A stretch of DNA of 64,000 nucleotides, taken from Gambelia wislizenii (lineage: Eukaryota > Chordata > Lepidosauria > Squamata > Crotaphytidae). Within the stretch, counting starts at the first letter, position 1. Every line of letters starts with the position of its first letter. The DNA lies in NCBI GenBank assembly GCA_030847615.1, contig JAUMIR010000001.1, forward strand, positions 182,857,001 to 182,921,000, written 5' to 3'. The notes beneath the pieces are model-generated. The model ran no database searches. It was not told where the DNA came from and was given only the letters and a program-made list of their open reading frames with translations. Both the position numbers and the translations under genes were made by a program. Below, piece after piece: positions 21,781 to 33,239 of this stretch.

Positions 21781-23696
21781 ATACATCCATGTATCCAGTA
21801 GCACCTTTGAAAATAATGGTGAACAAGTAATTTCTAAAATAAGCCTTCATGGACACACACAGTCCACTTCATCAGATGCATGGGATCAAGCCTCTATGAA
21901 TAATTGGGGGTGGGGATTAAAATAATGGCAATGCAAAACTTGTTGGAGTAGTGGTCATTATCAATTTAACAAGAGTGGTTAAAAAGACACAGGAGGGAGA
22001 TGGGCTTGCATACAAGCTCAGATAATCCAGCAAATGTATGCATAACAGACAAATGTCTCTGTCTAGTGTTTTAGTATGACTGCTGAACTGGTAAAACATT
22101 GTCATAAAGCAGGCATGGGGAGGATCCTTTTGTGTGGCTGTGGCTATGCTGAAGACTAGCATTTTGATATATGCAGTATGCTAAGAAATCTGTTCTCACC
22201 TGGTTTTCCTATTGGCTCAACCTAAGGAGGGTGTGCTCTGTAAAGCAAAGGAGGTAAACAGTTCTCAACTCCTCCTGACTTTCTCCAACCTGAGGTGCCC
22301 TCTCACTCTGCCTAATGGATATGCTGGCTCTGTCCATAGTTTAACTTTTCTCAAGCTGTATTTGAATTCTAACCTTTCTAAATGGCGTGCAATTTTCATT
22401 CTCTCATTAATCACATTTCTTCCTTTCTTATCCCATTGAGTTTCTTGTTTTCAATTTGAAGTTTGTCTTTTCAACAAGCTGGTTGATATCAACTCCACAA
22501 TAGTTTCAGAAGCATGGACTCCACATAAGTCTATGTCGGTGATCAGATGGATCTGAGACTTAGATCTACCCATCAGCCACTGATAGCCATCCCGATCCAA
22601 GGATGTGGTAAAACTGGAGCCTGAGCAAACACAGAAAACCCTTGACACATGTTAAATCAAAAGTTTTTTTGGTTAATCAAATAAGCATTTACACATGGCA
22701 AACATAAAAGATTGAAACACTTATTGTCACGTGTAAAAATGATTTAATGAAATCTTGGCAGCCCCTTTCATATGTAACACAAATCCATATTTTAGTGCAG
22801 GGTGGAGAACCTCAGAGCATCTGGAGTTCAGATTTTGCAGACTGGATGATGTAAGGGGTGTGGCAGTCATTCTCTGAATCACAATTGCTGGGAAAGTAGA
22901 ATGGGAGAGAACTACTGCACTCATGTTCAGCTTGTGGGCTTCCCATGGGCATCCAGCTTACTGCTATGAGAACATACCGGTAAGTTTGGACTATTCTATG
23001 TCCTCTTGGTTGGATGCAACATGATCCTCCTTACAGTGTGCTTATTAGGTTTCACACACAAACGAGAAGCTGCAATCCAACATTTTAGTCATAATTTGCC
23101 TGGAGATAATTCTTACTGGACAGAGCTGCTCAATCTCAATTTCCTCCCACCCCTACCCTGTGGCATGTGAGCATGCATACAGACACACAGAGAAAGAGAG
23201 AGAACAATGTAATGTTATTATTTTTCTACAGTGCCATCAGCCTGAGAAAGAGAGAGACAGCCCTCTCTGCTTTAACAGTTTCAGGAAGGGCACCCACTTT
23301 CTGCCAATAGCATTTTACAATACAGATAAGGAAGGCTGATTATATGAACTTAAAGGGTAGAAGGCTCTGCCTTTGGGTACTTAATTTGCTCAGATGGCCT
23401 TTTGATCTCTTATAGCAGCATTATGGTATTTTAACTTTTCCAAAGGGATATGAATCTTTATTTATTTCCCTCTCACACAAGAACAAAAAAATTCAAAATC
23501 TTGGGCAGGTGAGATTATGAGAGTACAGTATTGTACATTTTTAAATTATTTTTCATTTGTGGGGATTGTTTTGCAAGGATTTCATGAAAGTTGGTGGGGC
23601 TGGGGGTTTACAAGGTATACTTTTTCCACAAAAGCCAACATTTTTGTTACTGTTGCTGCAGTTGAAAAAAAGGGCTGCAATAGCTGACAGTTTTTT

Positions 23697-23983
23697 AGAT
23701 TTTTTAAAAATTTATTTAGTTATTTATACCCCACTCTTCAGCCACAAGGCTATCAGAGCAGCTTACAAATTTGTTTTAAGCAATAGCTATTTACACATCT
23801 ACACTGCATTAAACAGTTTCCAATGTGTGTTAGCTAATTGCCCCCCACAAGCTGGGTACTCAATTTACCGACCTACGAAAGGATGGAAGGCTGAGTGAAC
23901 CTTGGAGCCCGCTGGAATCGAACATGCAACGTGGTGGCTTGCAGTACTGGCATTTAACCACTTCACCACCACTGCTCCACTTG
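23697..23983 (-). mobile_element. tRNA-derived SINE (second family)
   Basis: The plus strand shows TTATACCCCACTCTTCAGCC, GCTGGGTACTCAATTTACCG, and GCTGGAATCGAACATGCAAC (B box in reverse), then CATTTAACCACTTCACCACC. It is the inverse of the copy at 46390-46672. Confidence 0.78.
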
Positions 23984-25118
23984 AGATGGAGTGTCTCAAG
24001 ATGTCAATATCCCTTTTCTCAACAAGGAGGAAAATCTGCAAATATTCTTTACAGCCTTGCTATTCCCATCCAAATTTCCACCTCACATTCCACTTATCCT
24101 TAACTCTCCCATTTACAGAGAAGCAGAGGTTTACCCTAAGCAAATGAGATGACAATTAGGAAAAGTGGGAATCTGGCTTGTTTCCATTTTTCTGTTAAAG
24201 AGGTTGCTAGACAACAGCTTCCATGAGCACCAGCCAGCATAGCTAATTATTACTGAAGAGGGGAGCTGTCCTTGAACAACATCTAGTGATGTTTCCCCAC
24301 CACATATTAAAAGCAATAGGCCTGCATGAGGTGCTGGCAAAGTTCATATTATCTTAAGGCCATAGCTACAGCATTTTGTGTAGTAGATCATCTAGAGTGA
24401 AGTTTAAACTTTGGATTCCAAAAATATTGCCCTTTACAATCCTGTATTGCCTGTCTAGTGAACTTAAGTGGGAGTAACTTGAAGGGAGAGGATACAATGA
24501 AAGTGAGTGTGACTGGTTACTAGGCAAAGAGGAGACAATTCATGTGCAGATCTGAAAGGGTTTGCTGCTCCAGGCTATGACATCTTGCTGGATCACAGCT
24601 GCACTCAATCTTTTCAACAGCAGCTTGGCAAATGCCCCATTGATCTTCCCAGAGACATGGACTTGGCGGCCATCACTTGTTTTCCTCCAGGATTTGGCAT
24701 TCCATATTATTCTTTAAATAAGTTCTGGAAGCTTCAAATTCCATTTTAGATTGCTTGCACTTGAACATATCCAAAATGCTCAGTATGCTTTTGAGCTGGA
24801 GGATCAAAGACACCTAAGCAAACTAACAGTCATGGGAGAAGAGGAGAGGTCCTCTTATGGATCAGCAACTGATTAAAACAGAAAACAGTGAAAAGGAATA
24901 ACTGATCAGTTCTTTCAGTAGAGAGATGTAAACAGTTCCCCTTCCAATCTTTATTGGGACCAACATTTTTGTTTGCAAATGATGTGAAGCTGCGGTGAGG
25001 AATTAAGCAGCCAAGGTTGCTGATGACACCAAATTATTTAGAGTGGCTACAACAATGAATAGCAAAGAACTTCAAAATGGTAAATGCTGCCCAGCAGAAG
25101 TACAATAATGGACATTAT

Positions 25119-25298
25119 GCTGTTGTTGTTGTTGTTGTGTGCCTTCAAGCTGTTTCCAGCTTATGGTGATCCTCAGGTGTACCTAAGATGGGATGTTCTA
25201 AGGCTGAGAGTGTGTGACTTGCCCAAGATCACCCAGTGGTTTTCCATGGATCTCCAGAGTCATAGTCCAACACTCAAACCACTACACCACGCTGGCTC
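25119..25298 (-). mobile_element. tRNA-derived SINE with (CAA)n tail and 12-bp target duplication
   Basis: AATGGACATTAT flanks the element at 25107-25118 and 25299-25310. The minus strand begins GAGCCAGCGTGGTGTAGTGG (A-box region) and has GAGTGTTGGACTATGACTCT, then the body. It ends GCCTTCAAG reversed into CAACAACAACAACA. It resembles the squamate ACA-type SINEs. Confidence 0.85.
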
Positions 25299-25338
25299 AA
25301 TGGACATTATAGCAAACAAAAAAATAACTTCACTTATA

Positions 25339-25543
25339 CAGCAGCCTCTCAGTACCCCCGTAGATGCCAAAATCCATATAATGGGCTCAAGTCCCATTAT
25401 ATACAATGGTGTAGTAAAATGCCATCCCTTATACAAAATGATGAACAACAAGGTTTGCTTTTTGGAACTTTTCCCCAAATATTTTTGAGTCATGGTTAGT
25501 TGACTCTGTGGATGCAGAACCCGTGGATATGAGGGGCCAACTG
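25339..25543 (+). mobile_element. Tigger-type MITE, complete
   Basis: It runs from CAGCAGCCTCTCAGTACCCC to GGATATGAGGGGCCAACTG, with TA on both sides (25337-25338, 25544-25545). It contains CAAGTCCCATTATATACAATGG-type sequence shared with 1268 and 31460. Confidence 0.8.
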
Positions 25544-27959
25544 TACTAGGACTAGAGAAGCTACCCCTCTAGCTGTTCTTGGATTTCAGGTCCCATCAGC
25601 TCCAGCCAACATGGCCAACACTTTGCAATCAAAGGAGCTGTAGTGCTGTAATATCAGGCGGCAGGATAGATACTGCTGAATAATGAATATATAACTGCAA
25701 CTCTGCCCAGCTGGAATTTTAAACCTTGGATTCCACAGCTTTTGGGACAAAGGGTGCTTTTCTTTTCTTTAAGCCTTAATTATATAGGCATTCTGAACAC
25801 TGGAATAAGCAGTGAATTGTCAAGATGGGATATCTTAACAAAGCAGTCCCAGTTCTTGAAAAGGAACTATCCCAGCACAAGATGGGCAAGAAAAAACAGA
25901 ACACATGTAGAGACTTAATTCCCTATGAGGACAGACATATAACAGTCTTCCACAATCCAGCTTCTTCTGTGTGCTTTGGGAGCCTCCAGCTCCCATTGTC
26001 TGCAGCCAGCAGGGTGGTAATTGTGGTTGAGAATTAAGGAAGCTGAAGTCTAACACATAGGGAGGAAGCCAGGTTCTGAAAGCTAGGATATATGCAGGGA
26101 TCCAGATAAATAACCCATGGGCAATATTTTTATTCATGTTCAATACTAACACCGTGCATCTGATTACCTTGACCCTCACGAAATACTAGATTTTTCTGAA
26201 GCATGGGTAAACCCTTATCATTGACCATGCTGGGCACTGCAGCCAAAACATCTGGAGGAAACAAGGTGGTCCAATCCTGATCTAATGCATTTATATCCTT
26301 CCTTTCTATCACTTGAAGCTGAAAGTTGCTAACAAAGAACCATATACCAGTAATAGCATCAGTAGCACTAATAACAAACAGTAATTAAACCATTACATGG
26401 AACCTACAGCAATGCAGCAAGCAATAAAACAAAAAATATAAAAGCATAAAATGCATTCTCTCTATAAGATAGTATTCTCAGTTTTATTATGTCATGAAAT
26501 ATTAGTGTATCATAACGGCTAGAAGAATCAGTTGTGAATCATAAAGTCCCTGATTCAAATCTTGAATCAATTTAACATTTTTAGTAAACCACTGTGTCTC
26601 AGCCTTGCTCTATCTTCACAGTTCTAGGATAACAACACTGATGTACTTACAGGAGTATTTTAAGGCTACAAGGACAACTGTAGTTTTGCCCATTTTGAAC
26701 TTACTTCAATTTGCAATTATGTGCAAGCCCAGAACTGCAGTGACCCTCAATTTATACAAGAGAGGAACAGAAACCATGGTTTGAAGTTGGCTTGTTTTCT
26801 TAACAGTATGTCCAGGACAAGCTGAGACTACTGAAAACAGAAACAAATGTTTCTGCTCTTCACATCACTCCAGAAGAATGTAGTGAAAATGATGTACTTA
26901 CTAAACTACGTAGCATTTTGCATTACACCTCAATGCAGCCAACAAATAGGACTTCACAAGAGAGTCACGCATGAACAGCATTTGTGAATATAAAGGGAAA
27001 AGATAAAGTAGATTACACTAGTCTGTGATAAATTCACCAAGATCAACCTTGTGAACAAGGCCAGCACAAGACATTTTGTGGTCTGAGGCAAAGGACAAAA
27101 CTGTGCCCTTCTCAGTTCCACATACAGAGGCTGACAGGGCAGGCAATTGACTTTTACTTCAACATTGATACTTGAATAGAATCCCCAAGCATGTGGGAGG
27201 GCAGCAGACTAGTTTAGGAGACACCTAGCTGTATGACACTTCTGTCCTGTGAGTGAAACAGAAATGGGGGGGGGGAATTTGGGGGGAATTGCTACCCAGT
27301 CCCAGCATCTGCCCCTTGAGGTGGTTGCCTCAGTCTTCCTCACAAGAGAGTTGGACCACTTTGTGAAAGGACCATATTCTGGAGGAGTGGCTGATTTAAA
27401 AAAAATCCTTCCAAACTGAGTTTGAACAAGTGTGAGCTCATTTCTTCCAAGCATTTGGATCAATATTTGAAATAGAAAGATTGGGTGATTAAAAACATCA
27501 TCTTCTATAGTTAAGCTAGCAGGTTATTGAGAACATTTTGTGTTTTGTTTTGTTTTGTTTAGAAGAGAAATCTTTATGTTTCTGGGACACCAATCAATTA
27601 TTAGTGGGCCAAGGTTTAATGAGTCAAAATTGTCATCTTTTACTGATTTGAGTCTAAAGGTGGTGGTATAACTAGAGAAAATGACTTGTAGCCTTTACAG
27701 AAGTTATGACTATCAAGCCTTATGAGCAATGAATAGTAAATCCACTGGACTCTGTGGGCAGATTCACTTAGGCAAGTTGATTCTTATCCATACATTAGCA
27801 GCTAGAAAAACCATTCATGCAAGTGGCCTACTACAGTGAACACCAGGGCCAGGCAAAAACCTTTCTACATATAAACCACCTTTAACTGGTTGATTAGAAG
27901 GATGTGCTATGAGTGTGCTGCTTATAATATGTAATAAGTTCTTTGTGTGTTTTTAATGG

Positions 27960-28132
27960 TTTTAAATTCAAGTCTTAAAGTAACGTTTTCATTTGATTGA
28001 TTATTTAATTTTTTAAAAAACTTTTGTACTGGACCTCATATTGGTTTAGCCTTTTTGTTTTAACCTATATTGTAAGTTTCATGTTGAGTTCCATTTTCGG
28101 AGAAAGGCAGGATATCACTCAATCAATAAAAT
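27960..28132 (+). mobile_element. L2-like LINE 3' end fragment
   Basis: TTGTACTGGACCTCATATTG followed by GTTCCATTTTCGGAGAAAGG and CAATCAATAAAAT resembles the 3' terminus of the L2-like family. Confidence 0.45.
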
Positions 28133-28356
28133 TTCTAGACCTACACAAACAGAAATAACGGAGAACAGACAAGCAAGTTAACATCCCACCCTATATATTT
28201 TTATTAATCCTGAATTTTATGTTTACTCCAGATCAGAAGTATGAAAAAGGCTCAATCTGAGGTTGCCTCAAATTTGTGTTTATTTCAGAAGACGGCAATC
28301 TGCAAGCCACATAAACAATTTGTTATCACCAGCCCATTTGAAATGAGAAGAGGGAT

Positions 28357-28384
28357 TATTATTATTATTATTATCATTATTAAA
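28357..28384 (+). repeat. (ATT)n microsatellite
   Basis: About nine ATT triplets with one ATC. Confidence 0.9.
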
Positions 28385-28814
28385 GAGAACTGCTGGCACT
28401 GGCCTCGACAAAACATTTCTATATAAAGAGAACAACACAGCAGCTTCCAGTATAACTGCAGTTTGGCACATCAGTACAATACAGGGAAACGTGGCAAGTG
28501 AATGAAAAAGTATTCTTATTTCCTCCACACAGAGCGCAAACCTTCTTGCACAAACTCCACAGCTCATGCTGGAACCCTAAGGGACACCCTCCCTTTGCAG
28601 CAAGCACTGGTAAATTGTTTGTGGGGGCGATTTGATGCCAATAATTCAGGTATCAGGGTATACCAGATAAGAGTCACCAACTATTCTGCAGATGCTTCTA
28701 CGTGGCTCTGTTTCTGACTGGAGGGAAATGTGTGCTAACCCCATCCTACAGAAGTTTACTCAAATTTAACAAACTCCAAACAGACACTAATCCTCCTTGT
28801 ATATTCCCCCCCAG

Positions 28815-29016
28815 AAACTAACCATTCAAATACACAAATTTACATATACTCCCCAACAGGGGTTCACAATATGTAAATCCCACACACACTCCTACCCATC
28901 CATTCTCTGAAGATGCCAGCCACAGATGCAGTCGAAACATCAGAAAGAAACTCTTCCAGAACACAGCCTCACAAGGAAAATCTATGGATGCCGGCAGTAA
29001 AAGCCTTTGACTTCAC
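28815..29016 (+). mobile_element. Penelope-like candidate element, 3' fragment
   Basis: AACCATTCAAATACACAAAT, CTCTGAAGATGCCAGCCACA, CCAGAACACAGCCTCACA and GTAAAAGCCTTTGACTTCAC occur in the same order as in the element at 30557-31340. CAAACTCC occurs on both sides (near 28771 and 29019), a possible short target duplication. Confidence 0.6.
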
Positions 29017-29435
29017 ATCAAACTCCTACTTTGCAAAATATGACTTATCCCTAAGTAAACCTGCACAGTATTGTCTTGATTCCAATGGGGCTCACATAGG
29101 TGGACCACAATCCAGCCAGGAATGCTTAAACTCACTGATATCAATAAAGTTAAGTGTGCTATAAGGCTGTGTGTTATATTTAAACCAGAGAGTAGTGCAG
29201 CTGAAATCCAAACCCACAGAATTAGACGTCTTATTAAAAAGTCTTAAATATTCCTATTTTTAAGCCAGAAAGGCGGGGGGGGGAACCCTAACAGTATCCA
29301 CCCAACTACTTAAATTAATTTCTTATGAGATCTGCTGAGCAAACAATAACCCACCCACCAAAAAAAAAAAGCCCCCTTGCTTTGGCATCTCTCTTGTGCG
29401 CTTATATGCATTTTTGGAGCATGACATCGCCCATT

Positions 29436-29462
29436 TACACACACACACACACACACACACAC
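29436..29462 (+). repeat. (AC)n microsatellite
   Basis: Uninterrupted CA repeats. Confidence 0.95.
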
Positions 29463-30375
29463 TCCAGCCTCTGACTCACTCACTGCTCCAGGGAGGGATT
29501 AAGAAGGAGGGAAATCCATCAGGAGGAGAAGGCGGCTCACAATGCACAAAACAAACTCGCAACTTTTCCCTTCCAGGCTGAGAAGGAGCCAAGAGGCGCC
29601 CCCCCCCACAAAAAAAAAGAAGAGAGAGAGAGAGCTGCTGCTGCTGTTGCTGTTGCTTCAAGGTCTCTTTTTGGCATCTGCCTCTTCCAAAGGATGCAGC
29701 GGTTGTTGCAGTGAGGCCGAGAAAGGCAGCCATTCTGCGGACCCAGGGGCTCGCCACTCAACTCTCCTCCACCCCCCAAAAAAGGCCCAGCGCCCTGGCT
29801 CTCTCCCTCCCTCCATTCACAGACCCACAAGAGATGCCCAAAGACGCGCGCCCTCGGCCAGCCTCCCTCCCCAGCCGGCAAACACAGGAATGCAAGCTTT
29901 AAAAATAAAAATTGATATATGCGTGTGTGTGTGTGCGCGCGCGCGTGTGTGACATATATATACACACACACAATGCCTTCAAGCGAACTAAACCACCTCC
30001 TTCACCTTTGGCGCCTCCTGCTGCGGCTGTTGCTGTTCTGGCTTCCCCGCTGTGCGCTCCCAGCCCCGCCGCCACGGCCAGCATTTCTCCCCCTCGCCTC
30101 CCGGACGGATAGCCAGCCAGCTTGCCCGCCTGCCCTCCTGCCCGGGCTGGGGAAGGTGTCTGGGGCGCGGAGGCTTCGGGCGATTGGACACTGTCCGCAG
30201 CGAGCCCCCCTCGCCTCTCCCGTTGGTCCTCCGGGCTGCCACTCTCCCTCCCGCTTTTGCTGGGGCGCAGGGCTGAGGAGGGAGGAGTGGAGGTTTGCGC
30301 GCTGTCCCGCTCCTGCCTTCTCTCCCTCCCTCCTTCTTTCCCGCACCCACCCACGCATCGCATTCCTCGCAGGCC

Positions 30376-30381
30376 CACGTG
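30376..30381. promoter_or_regulatory. E-box CACGTG
   Basis: The sequence is CCCACGTGACTC, a palindromic core with the GTCACGTG-like half preferred by USF/TFE-type bHLH-ZIP factors. It is only 3 bp from the E2F-like site at 30385. Confidence 0.5.
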
Positions 30382-30384
30382 ACT

Positions 30385-30395
30385 CCCCGCCAAAT
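30385..30395 (-). promoter_or_regulatory. E2F-like site 1
   Basis: The minus strand reads ATTTGGCGGGG, close to the E2F consensus TTTSGCGC/TTTGGCGG. An identical 11-mer occurs at 30489, 104 bp away in the same orientation. Confidence 0.5.
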
Positions 30396-30488
30396 CATGG
30401 CGCTCTTTGGTACAGCTGTGCCGCCGCGTCCCCTTAGCTGAGGAGGAGGAAAAAGGAGCCCAAGGCGCCTCTCCACACAGCGCCAGCT

Positions 30489-30499
30489 CCCCGCCAAAT
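30489..30499 (-). promoter_or_regulatory. E2F-like site 2
   Basis: An identical 11-mer (CCCCGCCAAAT on the plus strand) to the site at 30385, in the same orientation. Confidence 0.5.
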
Positions 30500-30556
30500 T
30501 TCTCGCTCTCTCGCTCTCGCCTTGGTCTCAGCTCCATATAGTTATTGGACCAAACT

Positions 30557-31340
30557 AAAGATTTTCCTTGGGTGTTTTCCGGGCTGGCTAACCATTCAAT
30601 TGCACAAATGTACTTACATACACTCCCCAACACCATATAAACGCCATACACACTCCTACTCAACCAGGACCGGTTTAAAGAATTTTGGGGGGCCCATATG
30701 TTTCTCTCAGGTCAATGGAACCTAACTCAGCCTAAGCTGTTCACAGTACAGGATATTCAGATTATTACCAATAATTTTTATTTTATTTTATTTTATTTTA
30801 TTTTTTAAAACGTTACATTCATATATATATATATATATTCATGCAATAGATAAGGAAAAAAAAATCCTGTCAACCTTGTAACTACATTTTTATAACAATA
30901 AAACTTACAAATAAAGAAAAAATATCTTATACGTATTCTTTCCAATTGCTTAACTTTCTCTTCTCCTTTAAATGTGTTCCTTCCTGGTTCGTTTATTTTA
31001 CATTCATTCGTACCATAATCTTACATTTATTCCTTATATCATTTTAAGCATTTAGCATTATTTCTTGTCATAATTACTATATCCATTTCAATTCAAATAA
31101 TCTTTCTGATTTGGCAGGAGGAGGGTTACTACAGGGGGCCCCCACAATGATGGAGCCCCCTGTGGATGCTGATGCCACTGGTGCCTTAAACCGGCCCTGT
31201 ACCCAACCATTCTCTGAAGATGCCAGCCATAGATGCAGGCAAAACGTCAGAAAGAAACGTTTCCAGAACACGGCCTCACAGCCCGGAAAAAAACCCAAGG
31301 AAAATGTTTGGATGCCAGCCGTGAAAGCCTTAGACTTCAC
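30557..31340 (+). mobile_element. Penelope-like candidate element with 13-bp target duplication, split by hAT
   Basis: ATTGGACCAAACT occurs at 30544-30556 and 31341-31353. The 5' end (ATTTTCCTTGGGTGTTTTCC-GGGCTG) is an inverted copy of a segment near the 3' end (CAGCCCGGAAAAAAACCCAA), a foldback as in the copy at 3834. The interior carries AACCATTCAATTGCACAAAT and CTCTGAAGATGCCAGCCATA. A hAT element (30665-31199) interrupts it. It lies just upstream of the CpG island. Confidence 0.75.
30665..31199. mobile_element. Non-autonomous hAT element with 8-bp target duplication
   Basis: The left terminus is CAGGACCGGTTTAAAG. The right terminus reverse-complements to CAGGGCCGGTTTAAGGC. Flanks TACTCAAC (30657-30664) and TACCCAAC (31200-31207) differ by one base, giving the 8-bp duplication of the hAT superfamily. 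The interior is AT-rich with (TTTTA)n and (AT)n tracts and has no transposase. Confidence 0.85.
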
Positions 31341-31459
31341 ATTGGACCAAACTTAAGTTATATTCCACTTTCACTTAAGGGATATCTTTAAATAAATATT
31401 TTATTATAAATTGTGTATTTTTTTTTATTTTTTTAATTATTATTTTTCTTTTCCAAATA

Positions 31460-31741
31460 CAGTTGTCCCTCCATATCCACAGATTTGGGATCCATGGATT
31501 TAAGTATTCACAGCTTGAAAATATTCTTTAAAAAATAATAATCCAAAAAGCAAACCTTGATTTTGCCACAGAAAGCACAGGATGAGTCCTTCCTGAATCT
31601 TCGTTTGCAAAGAAAAGCCAGAGAGATATAAGGGACATCATTTTGCTATGCCATGGCATATAATGGGACTTGAGTATTCACGGATTTTGGTATCCACAGG
31701 GGTCCTGGAACCAAACCCCAGCAAATATGAAGGGATAACTG
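31460..31741 (+). mobile_element. Tigger-type MITE carrying a LINE 3' tip
   Basis: It starts CAGTTGTCCCTCCATATCCA after TA (31458-31459) and ends ATATGAAGGGATAACTG. It contains ATGGCATATAATGGGACTTG shared with 1268. Positions 31570-31636 are foreign to the family. Confidence 0.85.
31570..31636 (+). mobile_element. LINE 3' tip inside the MITE
   Basis: GGATGAGTCCTTCCTGAATC followed by TTCGTTTGCAAAGAAAAGCC matches the extreme 3' ends of the LINE copies at 9815-11011 and 63192-63540. Only about 65 bp are present, a very severe 5' truncation. Confidence 0.8.
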
Positions 31742-32429
31742 TTTGTATAATTGTAATGATGTGTAACTTCTAAGTTTAGTATAAAGGTGTAAATATAATG
31801 TTCATTGGAAAAGGAAAAAGAGTGGGTCTTTTTTTTTTTTTGGCATTATTATCCCCCCTCCACCCCGCTCTGGCTGCCTCCTGGGGAATTGTGGAGTTTG
31901 CAGTTTTGAGGTGGGAGATTAGGAATTTGTTTATTGAAATAAGACCATTCCACTGAAAATACACCCAACCACAAAAGGCTGTAACAATACTGCCAAAAAA
32001 AAAATTGTTTCCCCCTTTTCTTACTAATCCAAAAATAAAACTATCCTAACACTAATACATTTCCCTCTTAATCTAAACACATTATATTAACTCTTTTTTA
32101 AATTTTCCAATGAACATTATATTTACACCTTTATACTAAAATTAGAAGGTACACATTACAATTATACATATTTGGAAAAGAAAAAAAATAATAAAAAATT
32201 AATTAAAATAATAACACAAAAATAATACAGAAATACAACATTTATAATAAAATATTTATTTAAAGATATCCCTTAAGTTATTGCTGGGGTTAACTCATTA
32301 AACTACGGCCAAAATTTTCTCCAATGATGGTTTGGCAATTCCTCTTTTTCACTCAAAGCTACATTTTCAACTACATTCTTGACATAATAAGCAGTGCCTT
32401 TTACATCTGGTGGCCTCAGAGCTCTCTGC

Positions 32430-32785
32430 CTGCCAGTTCTAAATTTCCCTCCCTAAACTCCAAATCCCAGGATGCCCCAGGAGCCAGCCAGAGCAGTTAA
32501 AGTGGAATCATAGCACTATAAGAGTGTGAAGCTGGAAAGAACAGGCTGCTTGGGGGGATTTCTCCCACAGCCACAGAACTGAAGTTCCTTTTGCAGTACA
32601 CAATTCTTTCACTATGATTCCACTTTAACTGCCATGGCTGCCTCTTATGAAATCCTGGGGTTTGTAGTCTGGGGAGGTACTAGAGCTCTTTGGCTAAGTA
32701 TTCTAAATTGCAAATCCCAGGCTTCCATAGAACAGAACAATGGCAGTTAAAGTGGAATCATGGTACTATAGTTTTGTAGTGCAGA
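32430..32785. mobile_element. Two palindromic MITE copies, one partial and one complete
   Basis: GCAGTTAAAGTGGAATCATA at 32494 and the pair CTATGATTCCACTTTAACTG (32617)/GGCAGTTAAAGTGGAATCAT (32742) mark the ends. The cores carry the family's GGAATTCTGG/CCAGAATTCC-like motif and TTTGTAGT. It is the same family as the MITEs at 37390 and 54513. Confidence 0.65.
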
Positions 32786-33239
32786 AGGGCCCTCAGCTGC
32801 AAGCAGACAAGATGAACAAATCCTTCATCTTTCAATAGATATTCAACTGACTTTGGCTTCCACACATAATTCCACACGTTCCTTAGCTGACATGTTTTTC
32901 AATAAGTTTTCCCATCAATGTCTGGGGGAAAAAAAAAGAAAGTCCCCAGTGACAGGCCTGTATGCTGTTCTTCAAAGCCTTTCTCCTTCAGGCTAAATGG
33001 CACACTCCTGTTTAATCTGAGCGTCTGCTTACCCAGGTGTTTGGTCTGGGTCACAGCCCAGCCTTATTATTTACTCCCAGTGAAAAAGCTGGATGGGCGG
33101 TGGCTCCCACTGGCAGTGCCTCCAGCAGCAGCTGCATTAGCGGCCAGATATTTAGGGGCACTGCCTGCACCTGCCACCAAAACAGAAACTTGAAAAGTAC
33201 AGAAAAAAGTACTGTGCTTTTCAGCCTTGAAAAGCTATA

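Larger units (their letters stand above)
11571..29480 (-). other. ARHGEF10: Presumed first intron of ARHGEF10
   Basis: This lies between the start-codon exon and the CpG-rich promoter. Contents are Tigger-type MITEs, L2-like LINE remains and several SINEs, listed separately. The stretches 18950-20700, 21000-21550, 21800-23690, 24000-25100 and 26000-27950 hold AT-rich unique or unrecognised sequence with no convincing exon on either strand. The exact position of exon 1 is unknown. A possible donor (GCA/GTGAGT on the minus strand) lies near 29485. Confidence 0.5.
29560..30540 (-). promoter_or_regulatory. ARHGEF10: CpG island, presumed ARHGEF10 promoter and exon 1 region
   Basis: This is the only CpG-rich unique-sequence block outside repeats (for example GACGCGCGCCCTCGGCC, GGGGCGCGGAGGCTTCGGGC, GCCGCCGCGTCCCC). 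It contains an E-box and two E2F-like sites, plus purine/pyrimidine and GT/GC dinucleotide tracts (29926-29972). It sits about 18 kb upstream of the ARHGEF10 start-codon exon and about 29 kb beyond the CLN8 3' exon in transcription order, where the human arrangement predicts the ARHGEF10 promoter. The transcription start and exon 1 boundaries cannot be read directly. Long open frames on both strands here are low-complexity and GC-driven. Confidence 0.7.

Noticed and set aside
23692..23983. tRNA genes in SINE heads (also 25119, 46390, 48993)
   Set aside because: A and B boxes are present but the cloverleaf is not intact, and the SINE body and tail follow directly.
29537..30663. Overlapping open frames of 140-254 codons in the CpG-rich block
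   Set aside because: They are low-complexity Arg/Gly/Pro-rich translations in several frames of both strands, as expected of a CpG island, with no recognised domain.
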